Shown here: one piece after another, positions 1 to 8,222 of the stretch | Layout of the letters: the number at the start of each line of letters is the position of its first letter | Numbering within the stretch: position 1 is the first letter of the stretch | Source of the DNA: Pseudooctadecabacter jejudonensis | GTDB lineage: Bacteria > Pseudomonadota > Alphaproteobacteria > Rhodobacterales > Rhodobacteraceae | NCBI RefSeq assembly: GCF_900172275.1 | Contig: NZ_FWFT01000002.1 | Coordinates: forward strand, 1 to 64,000 | Reading direction: 5' to 3' | Length of the DNA: 64,000 nucleotides | Translations under genes and position numbers: made by a program | Notes under the pieces: generated by a model | Seen by the model: only the letters and a program-made list of their open reading frames with translations | Database searches by the model: none | Told to the model about the DNA's origin: nothing

Positions 1-1
1 G

Positions 2-124
2 GCCGTGATGGCCGGTGCGAACACCGAAACCAACGTCGACATCCGCCGCTCCAACGTTGACGCGATCGCAGTCCTGAAAGTGGGCGGCCAGATCGTCGAC
101 ACCCAGGAAATCGAGTTCAACTAA
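2..124 (+). CDS. 3' end of an unrecognised protein (partial)
   Basis: The reading frame is open from the left edge of the window and gives 40 residues before TAA at 122-124. The tail alternates hydrophobic and polar residues (VLKVGGQIVDTQEIEFN), which looks like beta strand. It is followed 24 bases later by a strong hairpin, as expected for the last gene of a unit. Too little is present to recognise a family, and I assign no function. Confidence 0.5.
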   Translation, partial: AVMAGANTETNVDIRRSNVDAIAVLKVGGQIVDTQEIEFN

Positions 125-147
125 GTCGATCTTTTCAAGACACAGCA

Positions 148-172
148 CGGGCCGCCCCTTTGGGGCGGCCCG
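148..172 (+). terminator. Probable intrinsic terminator of the partial gene
   Basis: Perfect GC-rich hairpin: ten bases at 149-158 (GGGCCGCCCC) pair with 162-171 around a TTT loop, extended by a C-G pair at 148/172. The following bases (TTGCCGTT) are only moderately T-rich. It lies between the partial gene and nfuA. Confidence 0.6.
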
Positions 173-262
173 TTGCCGTTGCGCAGTTTAGAATCGTTCC
201 AAACCTTGACAGCGCAGCGACGGGCCCGCATATGTAAAGCCTGACAAAAAAGGTTTTCGCAG

Positions 263-823
263 ATGTTCATCCAGACCGAATCCACACCGAACCCCGCCAC
301 GTTGAAATTCCTGCCAGGTCAGCCTGTGTTGGAGATGGGCACAGCCGATTTCCCGTCGGCTGAGGCCGCAGAGAAAAGCCCGCTGGCCCGCCGCATCTTC
401 GCGGTAGAAGGCGTCACTGGCGTGTTCTTTGGCCTTGATTTCGTGACGGTCACCAAGGGCGACGATGTGCAATGGGATCACATCAAACCTGCGATTTTGG
501 GTGCGGTGATGGAACATTACCAATCCGGCGCGCCCGTGATGACCGGCGAACAGGCGGCATCGGGCCACGCCGAACACACCGGCGAAGACGGTGAGGTCGT
601 GAACCAGATCAAGGAACTGCTGGACACGCGGGTGCGCCCTGCTGTGGCCCAAGACGGCGGCGACATCACGTTCCACGGGTTCGACCGCGGTGTGGTCTAT
701 CTGCACATGCAGGGCGCCTGCGCGGGTTGCCCGTCTTCGACCTTGACGTTGAAGATGGGGATCGAGAACCTGCTGCGCCATTACATCCCCGAGGTGGTCG
801 AGGTCCGGCCCGTCGCGGCCTGA
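263..823 (+). CDS. nfuA: NifU/Nfu-family Fe-S cluster scaffold or carrier protein
   Basis: Cytosolic carrier that delivers [4Fe-4S] clusters to apo-enzymes. The 186-residue protein has the two-domain Nfu layout: an Nfu_N domain starting MFIQTESTPNPATLKFLPG (about residues 1-90) and a C-terminal NifU domain (about 110-180) with the cluster-binding CAGC motif at Cys153 and Cys156. The length matches alphaproteobacterial Nfu proteins. An AAGG about 10 bases upstream supports the ATG. tsaB follows after 18 bases, so the two are probably co-transcribed. In this family a dimer binds one cluster through the four CxxC cysteines; this is family knowledge, not seen here. Confidence 0.93.
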   Translation: MFIQTESTPNPATLKFLPGQPVLEMGTADFPSAEAAEKSPLARRIFAVEGVTGVFFGLDFVTVTKGDDVQWDHIKPAILGAVMEHYQSGAPVMTGEQAASGHAEHTGEDGEVVNQIKELLDTRVRPAVAQDGGDITFHGFDRGVVYLHMQGACAGCPSSTLTLKMGIENLLRHYIPEVVEVRPVAA

Positions 824-841
824 GCGGACGCACGCTAAAAG

Positions 842-1429
842 ATGCAGCCTGATCCGACCCTTCTGGCGTTTGATACATCGGCGGCGCATTGCGCCGCCGC
901 TTTGCGTTTGAATGGCATGGTCCATGTGGTCGTCGAAGAGATGGCGCGGGGTCAGGGGGAGCGGCTGATGCCCCTGCTTGAGGGGCTGTTGGCCAAGCAC
1001 GATCAGACATGGGCCGATCTGGATGCGATTGCCGTGGGCATCGGGCCGGGCAATTTTACAGGCATTCGGATTTCGGTGTCGGCGGCGCGGGGCCTCGCCT
1101 TGGCCCTTGAGGTGCCTGCCGTTGGCATGTCGCTCTTCGAGACCACCCAGCATCTGGCCAATTGCGCCATGACGACCGTGCCAGCGCCGCGCGATCAGGT
1201 TTATCTGTTTGACGCTGAAACGATGCAGACCCCTGTGATGACTGACACCCCGCCGGCAATGGCGCGGTCATCGGCTGCGTTCGCCGCCTCTGCGCATATG
1301 GAGGCGATGGCGCACATCGCCGCGGCACGGATCATGCAAGGCGGCGATATTCCCGCCCCCGCGCCGCTGTACGTCAAGGCGCCCGATGCTGCGCCGTCGC
1401 GCGAACACCCCCCCCTGATCCTGCCATGA
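842..1429 (+). CDS. tsaB: tRNA threonylcarbamoyladenosine (t6A) biosynthesis protein TsaB
   Basis: TsaB is the non-catalytic partner of TsaD in the complex that makes t6A37 on ANN-decoding tRNAs. The 195-residue protein starts with the ASKHA-fold signature LLAFDTSAAHCAAAL and has the typical VGIGPGNFTGIRISVSAARGLA segment around residues 62-83. At about 195 residues it is slightly short of enterobacterial TsaB (about 230), as is usual in alphaproteobacteria. The last bases overlap the rimI start by four (ATGA), which indicates translational coupling. The start has a poor Shine-Dalgarno sequence. Confidence 0.9.
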   Translation: MQPDPTLLAFDTSAAHCAAALRLNGMVHVVVEEMARGQGERLMPLLEGLLAKHDQTWADLDAIAVGIGPGNFTGIRISVSAARGLALALEVPAVGMSLFETTQHLANCAMTTVPAPRDQVYLFDAETMQTPVMTDTPPAMARSSAAFAASAHMEAMAHIAAARIMQGGDIPAPAPLYVKAPDAAPSREHPPLILP

Positions 1430-1860
1430 CCGACGGCGTGACCCCCGCAGGGCTGACCGAAACCCATGACGCGGCCTTTGGCGCGGGCAAGGGCTGGCCG
1501 CCAGCGGATTTCGCCCGCTACCTGCACGATCCAACGGTTTCGATCTTTGGCGACGATGCCTGTTTCGCCGTGATCCGCCGCATCGGGCCCGAGGCCGAGG
1601 TGCTGACGCTGGCCACACACCCCCGCGTGCAGGGCCAAGGGCGGGCCAAAGCCATGTTGGCATCGGCTCTCGCCACAATGGCCAAAGCGCGGATCGAAGA
1701 TGTGTTTCTTGAAGTCAGCGACACAAATTTCGCGGCCTCCGCCCTCTATCGCGGGCTTGGGTTCACCGCCTACGCCACGCGGGCTAATTATTACAAAGAC
1801 GGCAGCGGGGCGATCTGCATGAAACGCAGGCTTGACCCCACGTCTGATGCCTCATTCTAA
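1426..1860 (+). CDS. rimI: RimI-like GNAT N-acetyltransferase
   Basis: A 144-residue GNAT-fold protein coupled to tsaB, the classic tsaB-rimI pair. The acetyl-CoA-binding motif A is visible around residues 62-85 (VLTLATHPRVQGQGRAKAML, with the R-x-x-G-x-G/A pattern QGQGRA), followed by LEVSDTNFAASALYRGLGFTAY, a typical RimI motif B. RimI acetylates the N-terminus of ribosomal protein S18 in E. coli; the substrate here is inferred from the family and the neighbourhood. Confidence 0.87.
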   Translation: MTDGVTPAGLTETHDAAFGAGKGWPPADFARYLHDPTVSIFGDDACFAVIRRIGPEAEVLTLATHPRVQGQGRAKAMLASALATMAKARIEDVFLEVSDTNFAASALYRGLGFTAYATRANYYKDGSGAICMKRRLDPTSDASF

Positions 1861-1972
1861 GGCGTTTGCCCGCAAACCTGTCAGAATCAGTTGAACTTCC
1901 CTGTCCTTCGGGGCCTACTTGTGCATGATCAAACATCCGCACCGCATCCTACTGCGGCGCCAAGGATCAACG

Positions 1973-1990
1973 GGGCGCACCAAAGCGCCC
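1973..1990 (+). other. Leader hairpin before the nucleoside-transport operon
   Basis: GGGCGC (1973-1978) and GCGCCC (1985-1990) form a six-pair hairpin with a six-base loop, 27 bases before the start codon at 2017 and just ahead of the Shine-Dalgarno sequence. There is no T-run, so it is not a terminator. It could stabilise the mRNA 5' end. No known purine riboswitch core was recognised in the 150-base leader. Confidence 0.35.
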
Positions 1991-2016
1991 ACCACACGAA
2001 ACGGGGAGACCTCTAC

Positions 2017-3024
2017 ATGAGCCTTACAAAAACACTTCTGGGCGCAACGACCGCCATGGCACTGGCAGCCGGTGCTGCCTTCGCAGACGGCCACAGCGCT
2101 GGCCCAGCCATTATCTATGACCTGGGCGGCAAGTTCGACAAATCCTTCAACGAAAGCGCCTACAACGGGGCACAGCGTTGGGCCGACGAGAACGGCCAGG
2201 AATTTGCTGAATTCGAAATCACATCCGACGCGCAGCGTGAACAGGCGATCCGCCGCTTTGCCGAAGACGGCAACAGCCCCATCGTCATGGCGGGTTTCTC
2301 TTGGGCGACCGCGCTGGAAACAGTGGCCGCCGATCACCCTGACACAGACTTCGTTGTGATCGACGTGTCCTGGATCGACATGCCAAACGTCCGCGCTGTG
2401 GGCTTCAAGGAACAGGAAGGCTCCTACCTTGTGGGCATGATGGCCGGTATGGCGTCTGAAACGGACACCGTGTCCTTCGTGGGCGGTATGGACATCCCGC
2501 TGATCCGTCGTTTCGCCTGTGGCTACGCACAGGGCGCAATGGCGGCCAACGAAGACATGACCATTATTTCCAACATGACCGGCACGACACCAGCCGCTTG
2601 GAACGACCCCGTAAAAGGGTCCGAACTGGCGCTGAGCCAGATCTCTCAAGGGTCTGACGTTGTGTTTGCGGCCGCGGGCGGTACCGGTGTTGGTGTTCTG
2701 CAAACCGCAGCCGACGAAGGCATCCTGTCCATCGGCGTGGACGCCAACCAGAACTACCTGTTCCCGGGTCAGGTCCTGACATCCATGCTCAAGCGCGTTG
2801 ATAACGTGGTTTATGAAAGCTTCTCGGGCACCACAGACGCGGGCATCGTGATCCTCGGTGTGGCTGAAGGCGGCGTGGGCGTGGCCCTCGACGAATTCAA
2901 CGCCGAACTGGTAAGCGAAGACATGCTGGCCTCCGTCGAAGCCGCAACCGCTGCCATGGCATCGGGTGAGCTGATGGTCCACGACTACATGTCCGACGAA
3001 ACCTGCCCTGCGCTTGAATTCTAA
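2017..3024 (+). CDS. BMP-family ABC transporter substrate-binding protein (purine nucleoside type)
   Basis: Periplasmic receptor of a BMP/PnrA-type nucleoside importer. The start at 2017 is preferred because it follows ACGGGGAG and gives a clean signal peptide (MSLTKTLLGATTAMALAAGAAFA, cleavage before DGH). A longer in-frame start at 1891 would add 42 unlikely residues. The mature part begins AIIYDLGGKFDKSFNESAYNGA, the Bmp-family ligand-site region, and has FAAAGGTGVGVLQ and IGVDANQNYLFPG further on; all are hallmarks of the Bmp/Med family. Length is 335 residues. The downstream ATPase, permeases and purine nucleoside phosphorylase support purine nucleosides as substrate; that is inference. 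Confidence 0.9.
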   Translation: MSLTKTLLGATTAMALAAGAAFADGHSAGPAIIYDLGGKFDKSFNESAYNGAQRWADENGQEFAEFEITSDAQREQAIRRFAEDGNSPIVMAGFSWATALETVAADHPDTDFVVIDVSWIDMPNVRAVGFKEQEGSYLVGMMAGMASETDTVSFVGGMDIPLIRRFACGYAQGAMAANEDMTIISNMTGTTPAAWNDPVKGSELALSQISQGSDVVFAAAGGTGVGVLQTAADEGILSIGVDANQNYLFPGQVLTSMLKRVDNVVYESFSGTTDAGIVILGVAEGGVGVALDEFNAELVSEDMLASVEAATAAMASGELMVHDYMSDETCPALEF

Positions 3025-3045
3025 GACCAGTTAACCGAACATGAG

Positions 3046-3077
3046 AAGGCCGCGCCGAGAGATTGGCGCGGCCTTTT
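3046..3077 (+). terminator. Intercistronic hairpin after the binding-protein gene
   Basis: Eleven-base stem (AAGGCCGCGCC at 3046-3056 with GGCGCGGCCTT at 3065-3075) and an eight-base loop, then TTC. It lies between the binding-protein gene and the rest of the transporter operon, where a partial terminator or mRNA-stabilising structure would make the receptor more abundant than the membrane parts. Confidence 0.65.
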
Positions 3078-3116
3078 CAAATCGCCAAACGGGCACCGTC
3101 CACAGGGGAACAGCAC

Positions 3117-3470
3117 ATGGATGACGCACTAGCCACCTTTTTCGCAAGCTGGGGAGAGGCCGACGCCGACGCGCGCAAAGCCATGATCGCAAAGGCCATT
3201 GCCGACGGTTTCACCTATTCGGACCCACGCAGCGGTGGCCGCCTGTCCGGCCTGGATGCAGTGGCCGATTATGTCGGCATGTTCAGCGCCAACGCCCCCG
3301 GATGGACCGCCAGCGTGGACACGGCAGACACCGTAAACGACTACACCCGCGCGACCGTCGCCTTTGGCGGCAAAGGCCCCGATGGATCCGACATGATCCA
3401 GCACGGCACCTATTTTGCGGACACAAACGCCGACGGTAAGCTGGTGATGCTGGCCGGATTTGTTGGGTAA
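3117..3470 (+). CDS. Small NTF2/SnoaL-like protein in the nucleoside-transport operon
   Basis: A 117-residue soluble protein. The ATG at 3117 is chosen because the longer frame at 3063 would begin inside the terminator hairpin. The sequence (ATFFASWGEADADARKAMIAKAIADGFTYSDP...GLDAVADYVGMF) has the helix-then-strand pattern of NTF2/SnoaL-like folds, in which a YSDP-type segment forms part of the pocket. It lies 12 bases before the ATPase gene and belongs to the same operon. No catalytic residues can be assigned. It might bind or process a nucleoside-derived molecule, but that is only guilt by association. Confidence 0.75.
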   Translation: MDDALATFFASWGEADADARKAMIAKAIADGFTYSDPRSGGRLSGLDAVADYVGMFSANAPGWTASVDTADTVNDYTRATVAFGGKGPDGSDMIQHGTYFADTNADGKLVMLAGFVG

Positions 3471-3482
3471 AGGACAAAGCGC

Positions 3483-5072
3483 ATGAACGCCCCCGCCATT
3501 GAACTCAAAGGCATTTCTAAGGCCTTCGGCCCTGTGCAGGCCAACAAAGACATTTCCATCAGCGTGATGCCCGGCACGATTCATGGCATCATCGGGGAGA
3601 ACGGCGCGGGCAAATCCACGCTGATGTCGATCCTGTATGGCTTCTACAAAGCTGACGCCGGTGAGATTTACGTGGGCGGCAACCGCACCGACATCCCCGA
3701 CAGCCAGGCGGCCATCGCAGCGGGCATTGGCATGGTGTTTCAACACTTCAAACTGGTGCAGAATTTTTCGGTGCTGGAAAACGTGGTGCTGGGGGCCGAA
3801 GACGGCGCGATGTTGAAACCGTCCCTTGCCAAGGCGCGCAAGCAGTTGAAATCGCTGGCTGAGGAATATGAGTTGAACGTCGATCCCGACGCGATCATCC
3901 AGGATATCGGCGTGGGCATGCAGCAGCGGGTTGAGATCCTCAAGGCACTGTATCGTGAGGCGGACATTCTGATCCTGGATGAGCCCACGGGCGTTCTCAC
4001 CCCGGCGGAGGCCGACCAGTTGTTCCGCATCCTGCGGCGGCTGAAGCAAGAAGGCAAAACGATCATCCTGATCACCCACAAACTGCGGGAGATCATGGAC
4101 ATCACCGACACCGTCAGCGTTATGCGGCGTGGCGAAATGGTGGGGTCTGTGAAAACGGTCGACACCAATCCGGCTGATCTGGCCGAACGCATGGTGGGCC
4201 GTAAGGTGTTGTTGCGGGTGGATAAAACGCCCGCACAACCCAAAGACACGGTGCTTGAGGTGCGCGGGCTTAACGTCACCGACGCCCAAGGCGTGCACCG
4301 TTTGAAAGACGTCTCCTTCAACATCCGTGCTGGCGAAATCCTTGGCATCGCGGGCGTCAGCGGCAATGGCCAGTCTGAACTGTTGGAGGTTCTGGGCGGC
4401 TATGAAAAGGCCACGGGTGAAATTCTGCTGAACGGGGAGGCGATTGATTTGACCGGCGCCCATTCGGACGGACAATCGCGCCGCAACCGTGGCATTGCCC
4501 ATGTGCCGGAGGATCGCCAGCACGAAGGCCTGATCATGGAGTTTTCCGCCTGGGAAAACACCGCCTTCGGCTACCACCACGACGCGCGTTATCAAAAGGG
4601 TGCGTTGATGGACAACAAGGCCATTCTGGCGGACGCGCAGGAAAAGATGGACCGCTTCGATGTGCGCCCCCCCAATCCAATGTTGGCAGCCAAGAATTTC
4701 TCCGGCGGGAACCAGCAGAAAATCGTCGTCGCCCGTGAGATTGAACGTGATCCCGACTTGCTGCTGGTCGGCCAGCCCACCCGCGGTGTGGACATCGGTG
4801 CGATTGAATTTATTCATCAACAGATCGTGGCCTTGCGTGACAAGGGCAAGGCGATCCTGTTGGTGAGCGTGGAACTGGATGAGATCATGGGCCTGAGCGA
4901 CCGCATCGCGGTGATGTTTGACGGCCAGATTATGGGCGAACGGCTGCCATCCGAGACGGACGAGACCGAATTGGGCCTGCTCATGGCCGGTGTGACCGAT
5001 ACGGACGCGCCTCATTCCGTAAAAGAAATTGAAGACAACCTTGCCCACGCGGGCACAGGCGAAAAGGTGTAA
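3483..5072 (+). CDS. ABC transporter ATP-binding protein, tandem ATPase domains (nucleoside importer)
   Basis: A 529-residue protein with two fused ABC ATPase domains, as in sugar/nucleoside importers of the RbsA/YufO type. Domain 1 (about 1-240) has Walker A GENGAGKST, a signature region GVGMQQRVEILKAL and Walker B ILILDEPTGVLTP. Domain 2 (about 255-505) has a degenerate Walker A (GVSGNGQSE, lacking the GK[ST] lysine), signature FSGGNQQK and Walker-B-like LLLVGQPTRGVDIGA. One intact and one degenerate nucleotide site is normal for this family. AAAGGAC precedes the ATG. The first permease gene begins three bases after its stop. Confidence 0.92.
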   Translation: MNAPAIELKGISKAFGPVQANKDISISVMPGTIHGIIGENGAGKSTLMSILYGFYKADAGEIYVGGNRTDIPDSQAAIAAGIGMVFQHFKLVQNFSVLENVVLGAEDGAMLKPSLAKARKQLKSLAEEYELNVDPDAIIQDIGVGMQQRVEILKALYREADILILDEPTGVLTPAEADQLFRILRRLKQEGKTIILITHKLREIMDITDTVSVMRRGEMVGSVKTVDTNPADLAERMVGRKVLLRVDKTPAQPKDTVLEVRGLNVTDAQGVHRLKDVSFNIRAGEILGIAGVSGNGQSELLEVLGGYEKATGEILLNGEAIDLTGAHSDGQSRRNRGIAHVPEDRQHEGLIMEFSAWENTAFGYHHDARYQKGALMDNKAILADAQEKMDRFDVRPPNPMLAAKNFSGGNQQKIVVAREIERDPDLLLVGQPTRGVDIGAIEFIHQQIVALRDKGKAILLVSVELDEIMGLSDRIAVMFDGQIMGERLPSETDETELGLLMAGVTDTDAPHSVKEIEDNLAHAGTGEKV

Positions 5073-5075
5073 CCC

Positions 5076-6179
5076 ATGGAAAAGATGCCAAAATGGGCCG
5101 ATGTGATCCTTGTGCCGGTGGTGTCGTTGCTGCTGGCGGCGATCATTTCGGTCATTGTGTTCTGGTCCGTGGGCCAAAACCCGTGGGAGGCGATCAAGCT
5201 GATGGCCTTTGGCGCGGTCGGCACCTCGGATTTCCTCGGCTATACGCTGTTTTACGCCACGAATTTCATCTTTACGGGGCTCGCCGTGGCGGTGGCGTTT
5301 CATGCGTCGCTCTTTAACATCGGCGGTGAGGGTCAGGTGCTGGTCGGCGGTCTGGGTGCTGCCATCGTGTGCCTGTTTATCCCTTGGCCCCACTGGACCT
5401 TGGCGCTGTTGGCGGGCGGGGCTGCGGCGGCGGTCTTCGGTGCCCTTTGGGTGACGATCCCCGCCTATTTGCAAGCGCGGCGCGGCAGCCACATCGTGAT
5501 CACGACGATTATGTTCAACTTCATGGCGTCGGGCCTTTTGGTTTACATGCTGTCTGACGCCCTGCGCCCTGCGGGCCAGATGCAGACGGCTACGGCCATC
5601 TTCCCGGAGGCGACGCACCTGCCGTCTTTGAACGACATCGCGGGGCTGTTCGGGTCCGAATTGTTCGGGCGCTCCCCCGTCAATATCTCCATCTTCATTG
5701 CGCTTTTGGCCTGTGTGGGCGTGTGGCTGCTGATCTGGCACACGCGGCTGGGGTATCAGATCCGCGCCTTTGGACAGTCTGAAAGTGCCGCGAAATATGC
5801 GGGCATTTCGGCGGTGAACATCACAATGATTGCCTTGCTGATTTCGGGCGCCTTGGCGGGGATGATGGCGGTGAACAACACCATGGGCATCAACACGCCG
5901 CAACTGGTGGACAACGCCGCCGGCGGCGCGGGTTTCATCGGCATCGCCGTGGCGCTGATGGGACGCAACCACCCCGTCGGCATCATCATCGCGGCCCTTT
6001 TGTTCGGCGCGCTGTATCAAGGCGGGGCGGAACTGTCGGCGGCCACGTCGATCCCCGTCCAGATCGTCGTCGTGATCCAGGCCCTGGTGATCATGTTCAC
6101 CGGCGCATTGGACCAAATGGTGCGCAGCCCGATTGAAGGGTTGTTCATGCGGTTTAGCAGCAAAGCGGTGAAGGAGTAA
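5076..6179 (+). CDS. ABC transporter permease, nucleoside importer subunit 1
   Basis: A 367-residue inner-membrane protein with about 8-10 hydrophobic segments, of the BPD_transp_2 (RbsC/LivH-like) permease family. The segment FHASLFNIGGEGQVLVGGLGAA (about residues 72-93) is the conserved motif of nucleoside (YufP/NupB-type) permeases. It lies between the ATPase and the second permease, separated by three and five bases, so co-translation is likely. The exact substrate cannot be read from the permease alone. Confidence 0.9.
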   Translation: MEKMPKWADVILVPVVSLLLAAIISVIVFWSVGQNPWEAIKLMAFGAVGTSDFLGYTLFYATNFIFTGLAVAVAFHASLFNIGGEGQVLVGGLGAAIVCLFIPWPHWTLALLAGGAAAAVFGALWVTIPAYLQARRGSHIVITTIMFNFMASGLLVYMLSDALRPAGQMQTATAIFPEATHLPSLNDIAGLFGSELFGRSPVNISIFIALLACVGVWLLIWHTRLGYQIRAFGQSESAAKYAGISAVNITMIALLISGALAGMMAVNNTMGINTPQLVDNAAGGAGFIGIAVALMGRNHPVGIIIAALLFGALYQGGAELSAATSIPVQIVVVIQALVIMFTGALDQMVRSPIEGLFMRFSSKAVKE

Positions 6180-6184
6180 GCGAC

Positions 6185-7345
6185 ATGGATTTCTTCACAA
6201 TCGTCCAACTTGGCGACGCCTCGATCCGCATGGCGATCCCGCTGCTTTTGGCCTGTTTGGCGGGGCTTTTTTCTGAACGTGCGGGGATTTTCGACATCGG
6301 GCTTGAGGGCAAGATGCTGGCGGCGGCGTTCCTGTCGGCGGCTGTGTCTTTCGCCAGCGGGTCCGTCTGGGTTGGCCTTTTGGCGGGCATCGGCATCTCA
6401 ATCGCGCTGTCCATCGTGCATGGGCTGGCGTCGATCACGTTCCGGGGCAACCAGTTGATTTCCGGCGTGGCCATCAACTTTTTCGCCGCTGGCCTGACGG
6501 TCGTGATTGCGCAAGGCTGGTTCGCCCAAGGCGGGCGCACGCCGTCGTTGTCGGGGGCCGCGCGGTTTGATGGCATCGATTTCCCCGGCGCGCTGACCCG
6601 TGTCCGTGAGAAAATGCAGGCCTCTCCGGGCATGCAGTTCTATTCCGAATTCGTCTCGGGCCACTCGATCCTTGTGTATATCGGCCTGTTGTCCGTACCG
6701 CTGACGTGGTGGATCTTGTACCGCACGCGGTTCGGCCTGCGCCTGCGCGCCGTGGGCGAAGCGCCAGAGGCCGTGGACACCGCAGGCATCAGCGTCGTGG
6801 GTCTGCGCTATTCCGCCGTCATCATCTGCGGCATCCTGTGCGGCATCGCGGGGGCGTATCTGTCGACCGCTGTGCAAGCGGGCTTTACCAAAGACATGAC
6901 CGCCAACCGTGGCTTTATCGCGCTGGCCGCGTTGATCTTTGCCAAATGGCGCCCGTGGTATGCGCTGGGGGCCTGCCTGCTGTTTGGTCTGTTCTTTGCG
7001 ATTGATAATCGGTTCCAAAACATCCAGCTGCAGGTGCTGTGGATCATGGTGATCCTGATCGGCGCGTCCGCGGCCATGGTCCTCTACGCGATCAAACGCG
7101 AAAAGATCGACGTGATCGTACTGGGCGGGCTGTCGGCTGTGCTGACTGTCATCGCGCTGGCCACTTGGGTTGGCTCAACCGGCGAAGAGGCCGGTCTGGT
7201 CGCAGCCCTGTTCGAAACCGTCAAAGTGCCCAGCCAGCTGATCCAATCCCTGCCCTATCTGTTCGTCGTGATCGTGTTGGCGGGCTTTGTGGGCAAGGCC
7301 ATTCCGCCGCGCGCAGGGGGACAACCCTATGTCAAGGAACGCTGA
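6185..7345 (+). CDS. ABC transporter permease, nucleoside importer subunit 2
   Basis: A 386-residue polytopic permease paired with the upstream one. It carries the family motif ERAGIFDIGLEGKMLAAAF at about residues 31-49, the counterpart of the first permease's NIGGEGQVL, and RGFIALAALIFAKWRPW near residue 240, typical of YufQ/NupC-type permeases. The C-terminus overlaps the phosphorylase start by 17 bases. The length is slightly greater than the usual 300-330 because of a C-terminal extension with two additional hydrophobic stretches (about 305-370). Confidence 0.9.
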   Translation: MDFFTIVQLGDASIRMAIPLLLACLAGLFSERAGIFDIGLEGKMLAAAFLSAAVSFASGSVWVGLLAGIGISIALSIVHGLASITFRGNQLISGVAINFFAAGLTVVIAQGWFAQGGRTPSLSGAARFDGIDFPGALTRVREKMQASPGMQFYSEFVSGHSILVYIGLLSVPLTWWILYRTRFGLRLRAVGEAPEAVDTAGISVVGLRYSAVIICGILCGIAGAYLSTAVQAGFTKDMTANRGFIALAALIFAKWRPWYALGACLLFGLFFAIDNRFQNIQLQVLWIMVILIGASAAMVLYAIKREKIDVIVLGGLSAVLTVIALATWVGSTGEEAGLVAALFETVKVPSQLIQSLPYLFVVIVLAGFVGKAIPPRAGGQPYVKER

Positions 7346-8132
7346 AGACCTCGCGGATAAGATCCGCGAAATCGCAGGCGATGCGCCGGTGCGGCTGGGC
7401 CTGATCCTTGGGTCCGGTCTGGGGCATCTGGCCGGTGCCGTCGAAGGCGTCGCCATTCCTTATGACGAACTGGAGGGGTTCCCCCACGCAGGCGTCAGCG
7501 GCCATGTGCCCCAACTGGTGATCGGCCAGTTGGAAGGCGTGCGCGTCGCCGTCTTCGGCGGACGGGCGCATTACTACGAAAGCGGGCGCGGCGATGCCAT
7601 GCGCCTGCCCCTTGAGGTTCTGAAAGCCTTGGGTGCGGACACGATGATCGCCACCAACGCGGCCGGATCCATGGTGCCAGACATGCCCACGGGCGATATT
7701 ATGATGCTGTCGGATCACATCAATTTCAGCGGCCTCAACCCGCTGATCGGCGAACAGACCGACGCGCGTTTTGTGCCTATGAAAGACTGCTACAACCCCG
7801 CCTTGCGCGATGTGCTGCGTACCGCAGCGGTTACGGCTGATGTCCATCTCCACGAAGGTGTGTATGCGTGGTATTCAGGCCCGTCGTTTGAGACCGTCGC
7901 AGAAATCAAGGCCCTGCGCACCTTGGGTGCCGATGCCGTGGGCATGTCCACCGTGCCTGAGGTCATCCTGGGCCGGTTCCTGGGCCTGCGCTGCGGCGCG
8001 ATCTCAACGATCACCAACATGGCCGCAGGAATGAGCGACGAATCAATCTCCCACTCCCACACCAAAGCGATGGCCCCCATCGGTGCAGCAAAGCTGGAAA
8101 AGGTCCTTCGTGCTGCACTGCCGCATATTTAA
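7329..8132 (+). CDS. Purine nucleoside phosphorylase (trimeric PNP family 2)
   Basis: Phosphorolysis of purine (deoxy)nucleosides to base plus (deoxy)ribose-1-phosphate in the cytosol. The start at 7329 (MSRNAEDLADKIREIAG) is preferred over an in-frame alternative 42 bases upstream. Motifs include LGLILGSGLGHL (phosphate loop, about 24-35), FGGRAHYYESG, ATNAAGSMVPDMPTGDIMMLSDHINF and the purine-site MSTVPEVILGR. Its 267 residues fit the trimeric human/PunA-type family rather than DeoD. Position as the last gene of the importer operon implies that imported nucleosides are split at once. A second, hexameric-type PNP is encoded at 20.3 kb. Confidence 0.92.
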   Translation: MSRNAEDLADKIREIAGDAPVRLGLILGSGLGHLAGAVEGVAIPYDELEGFPHAGVSGHVPQLVIGQLEGVRVAVFGGRAHYYESGRGDAMRLPLEVLKALGADTMIATNAAGSMVPDMPTGDIMMLSDHINFSGLNPLIGEQTDARFVPMKDCYNPALRDVLRTAAVTADVHLHEGVYAWYSGPSFETVAEIKALRTLGADAVGMSTVPEVILGRFLGLRCGAISTITNMAAGMSDESISHSHTKAMAPIGAAKLEKVLRAALPHI

Positions 8133-8222
8133 CCAAAATTCTCGCTGATTGAGACGTCTGGTCTTATCCATAGCCTCAATTGGGCGTTGATCATACGGCC
8201 AACAGGGGCGTATGGAGGCCGC

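Noticed and set aside
1863-1878. Hairpin after rimI as terminator
   Set aside because: The GTTTGC/GCAAAC inverted repeat has only a two-base loop and no T-run.
1891-2016. Upstream extension of the BMP protein to 1891
   Set aside because: It would put 42 polar residues before a complete signal peptide; the ATG at 2017 has a better ribosome site.
3129-6116. A 995-residue open frame on the minus strand across the nucleoside ABC genes
   Set aside because: It lies opposite the clear ATPase and permease genes, is His/Arg/Gln-rich as expected of a GC-rich shadow frame, and has no recognisable domain.
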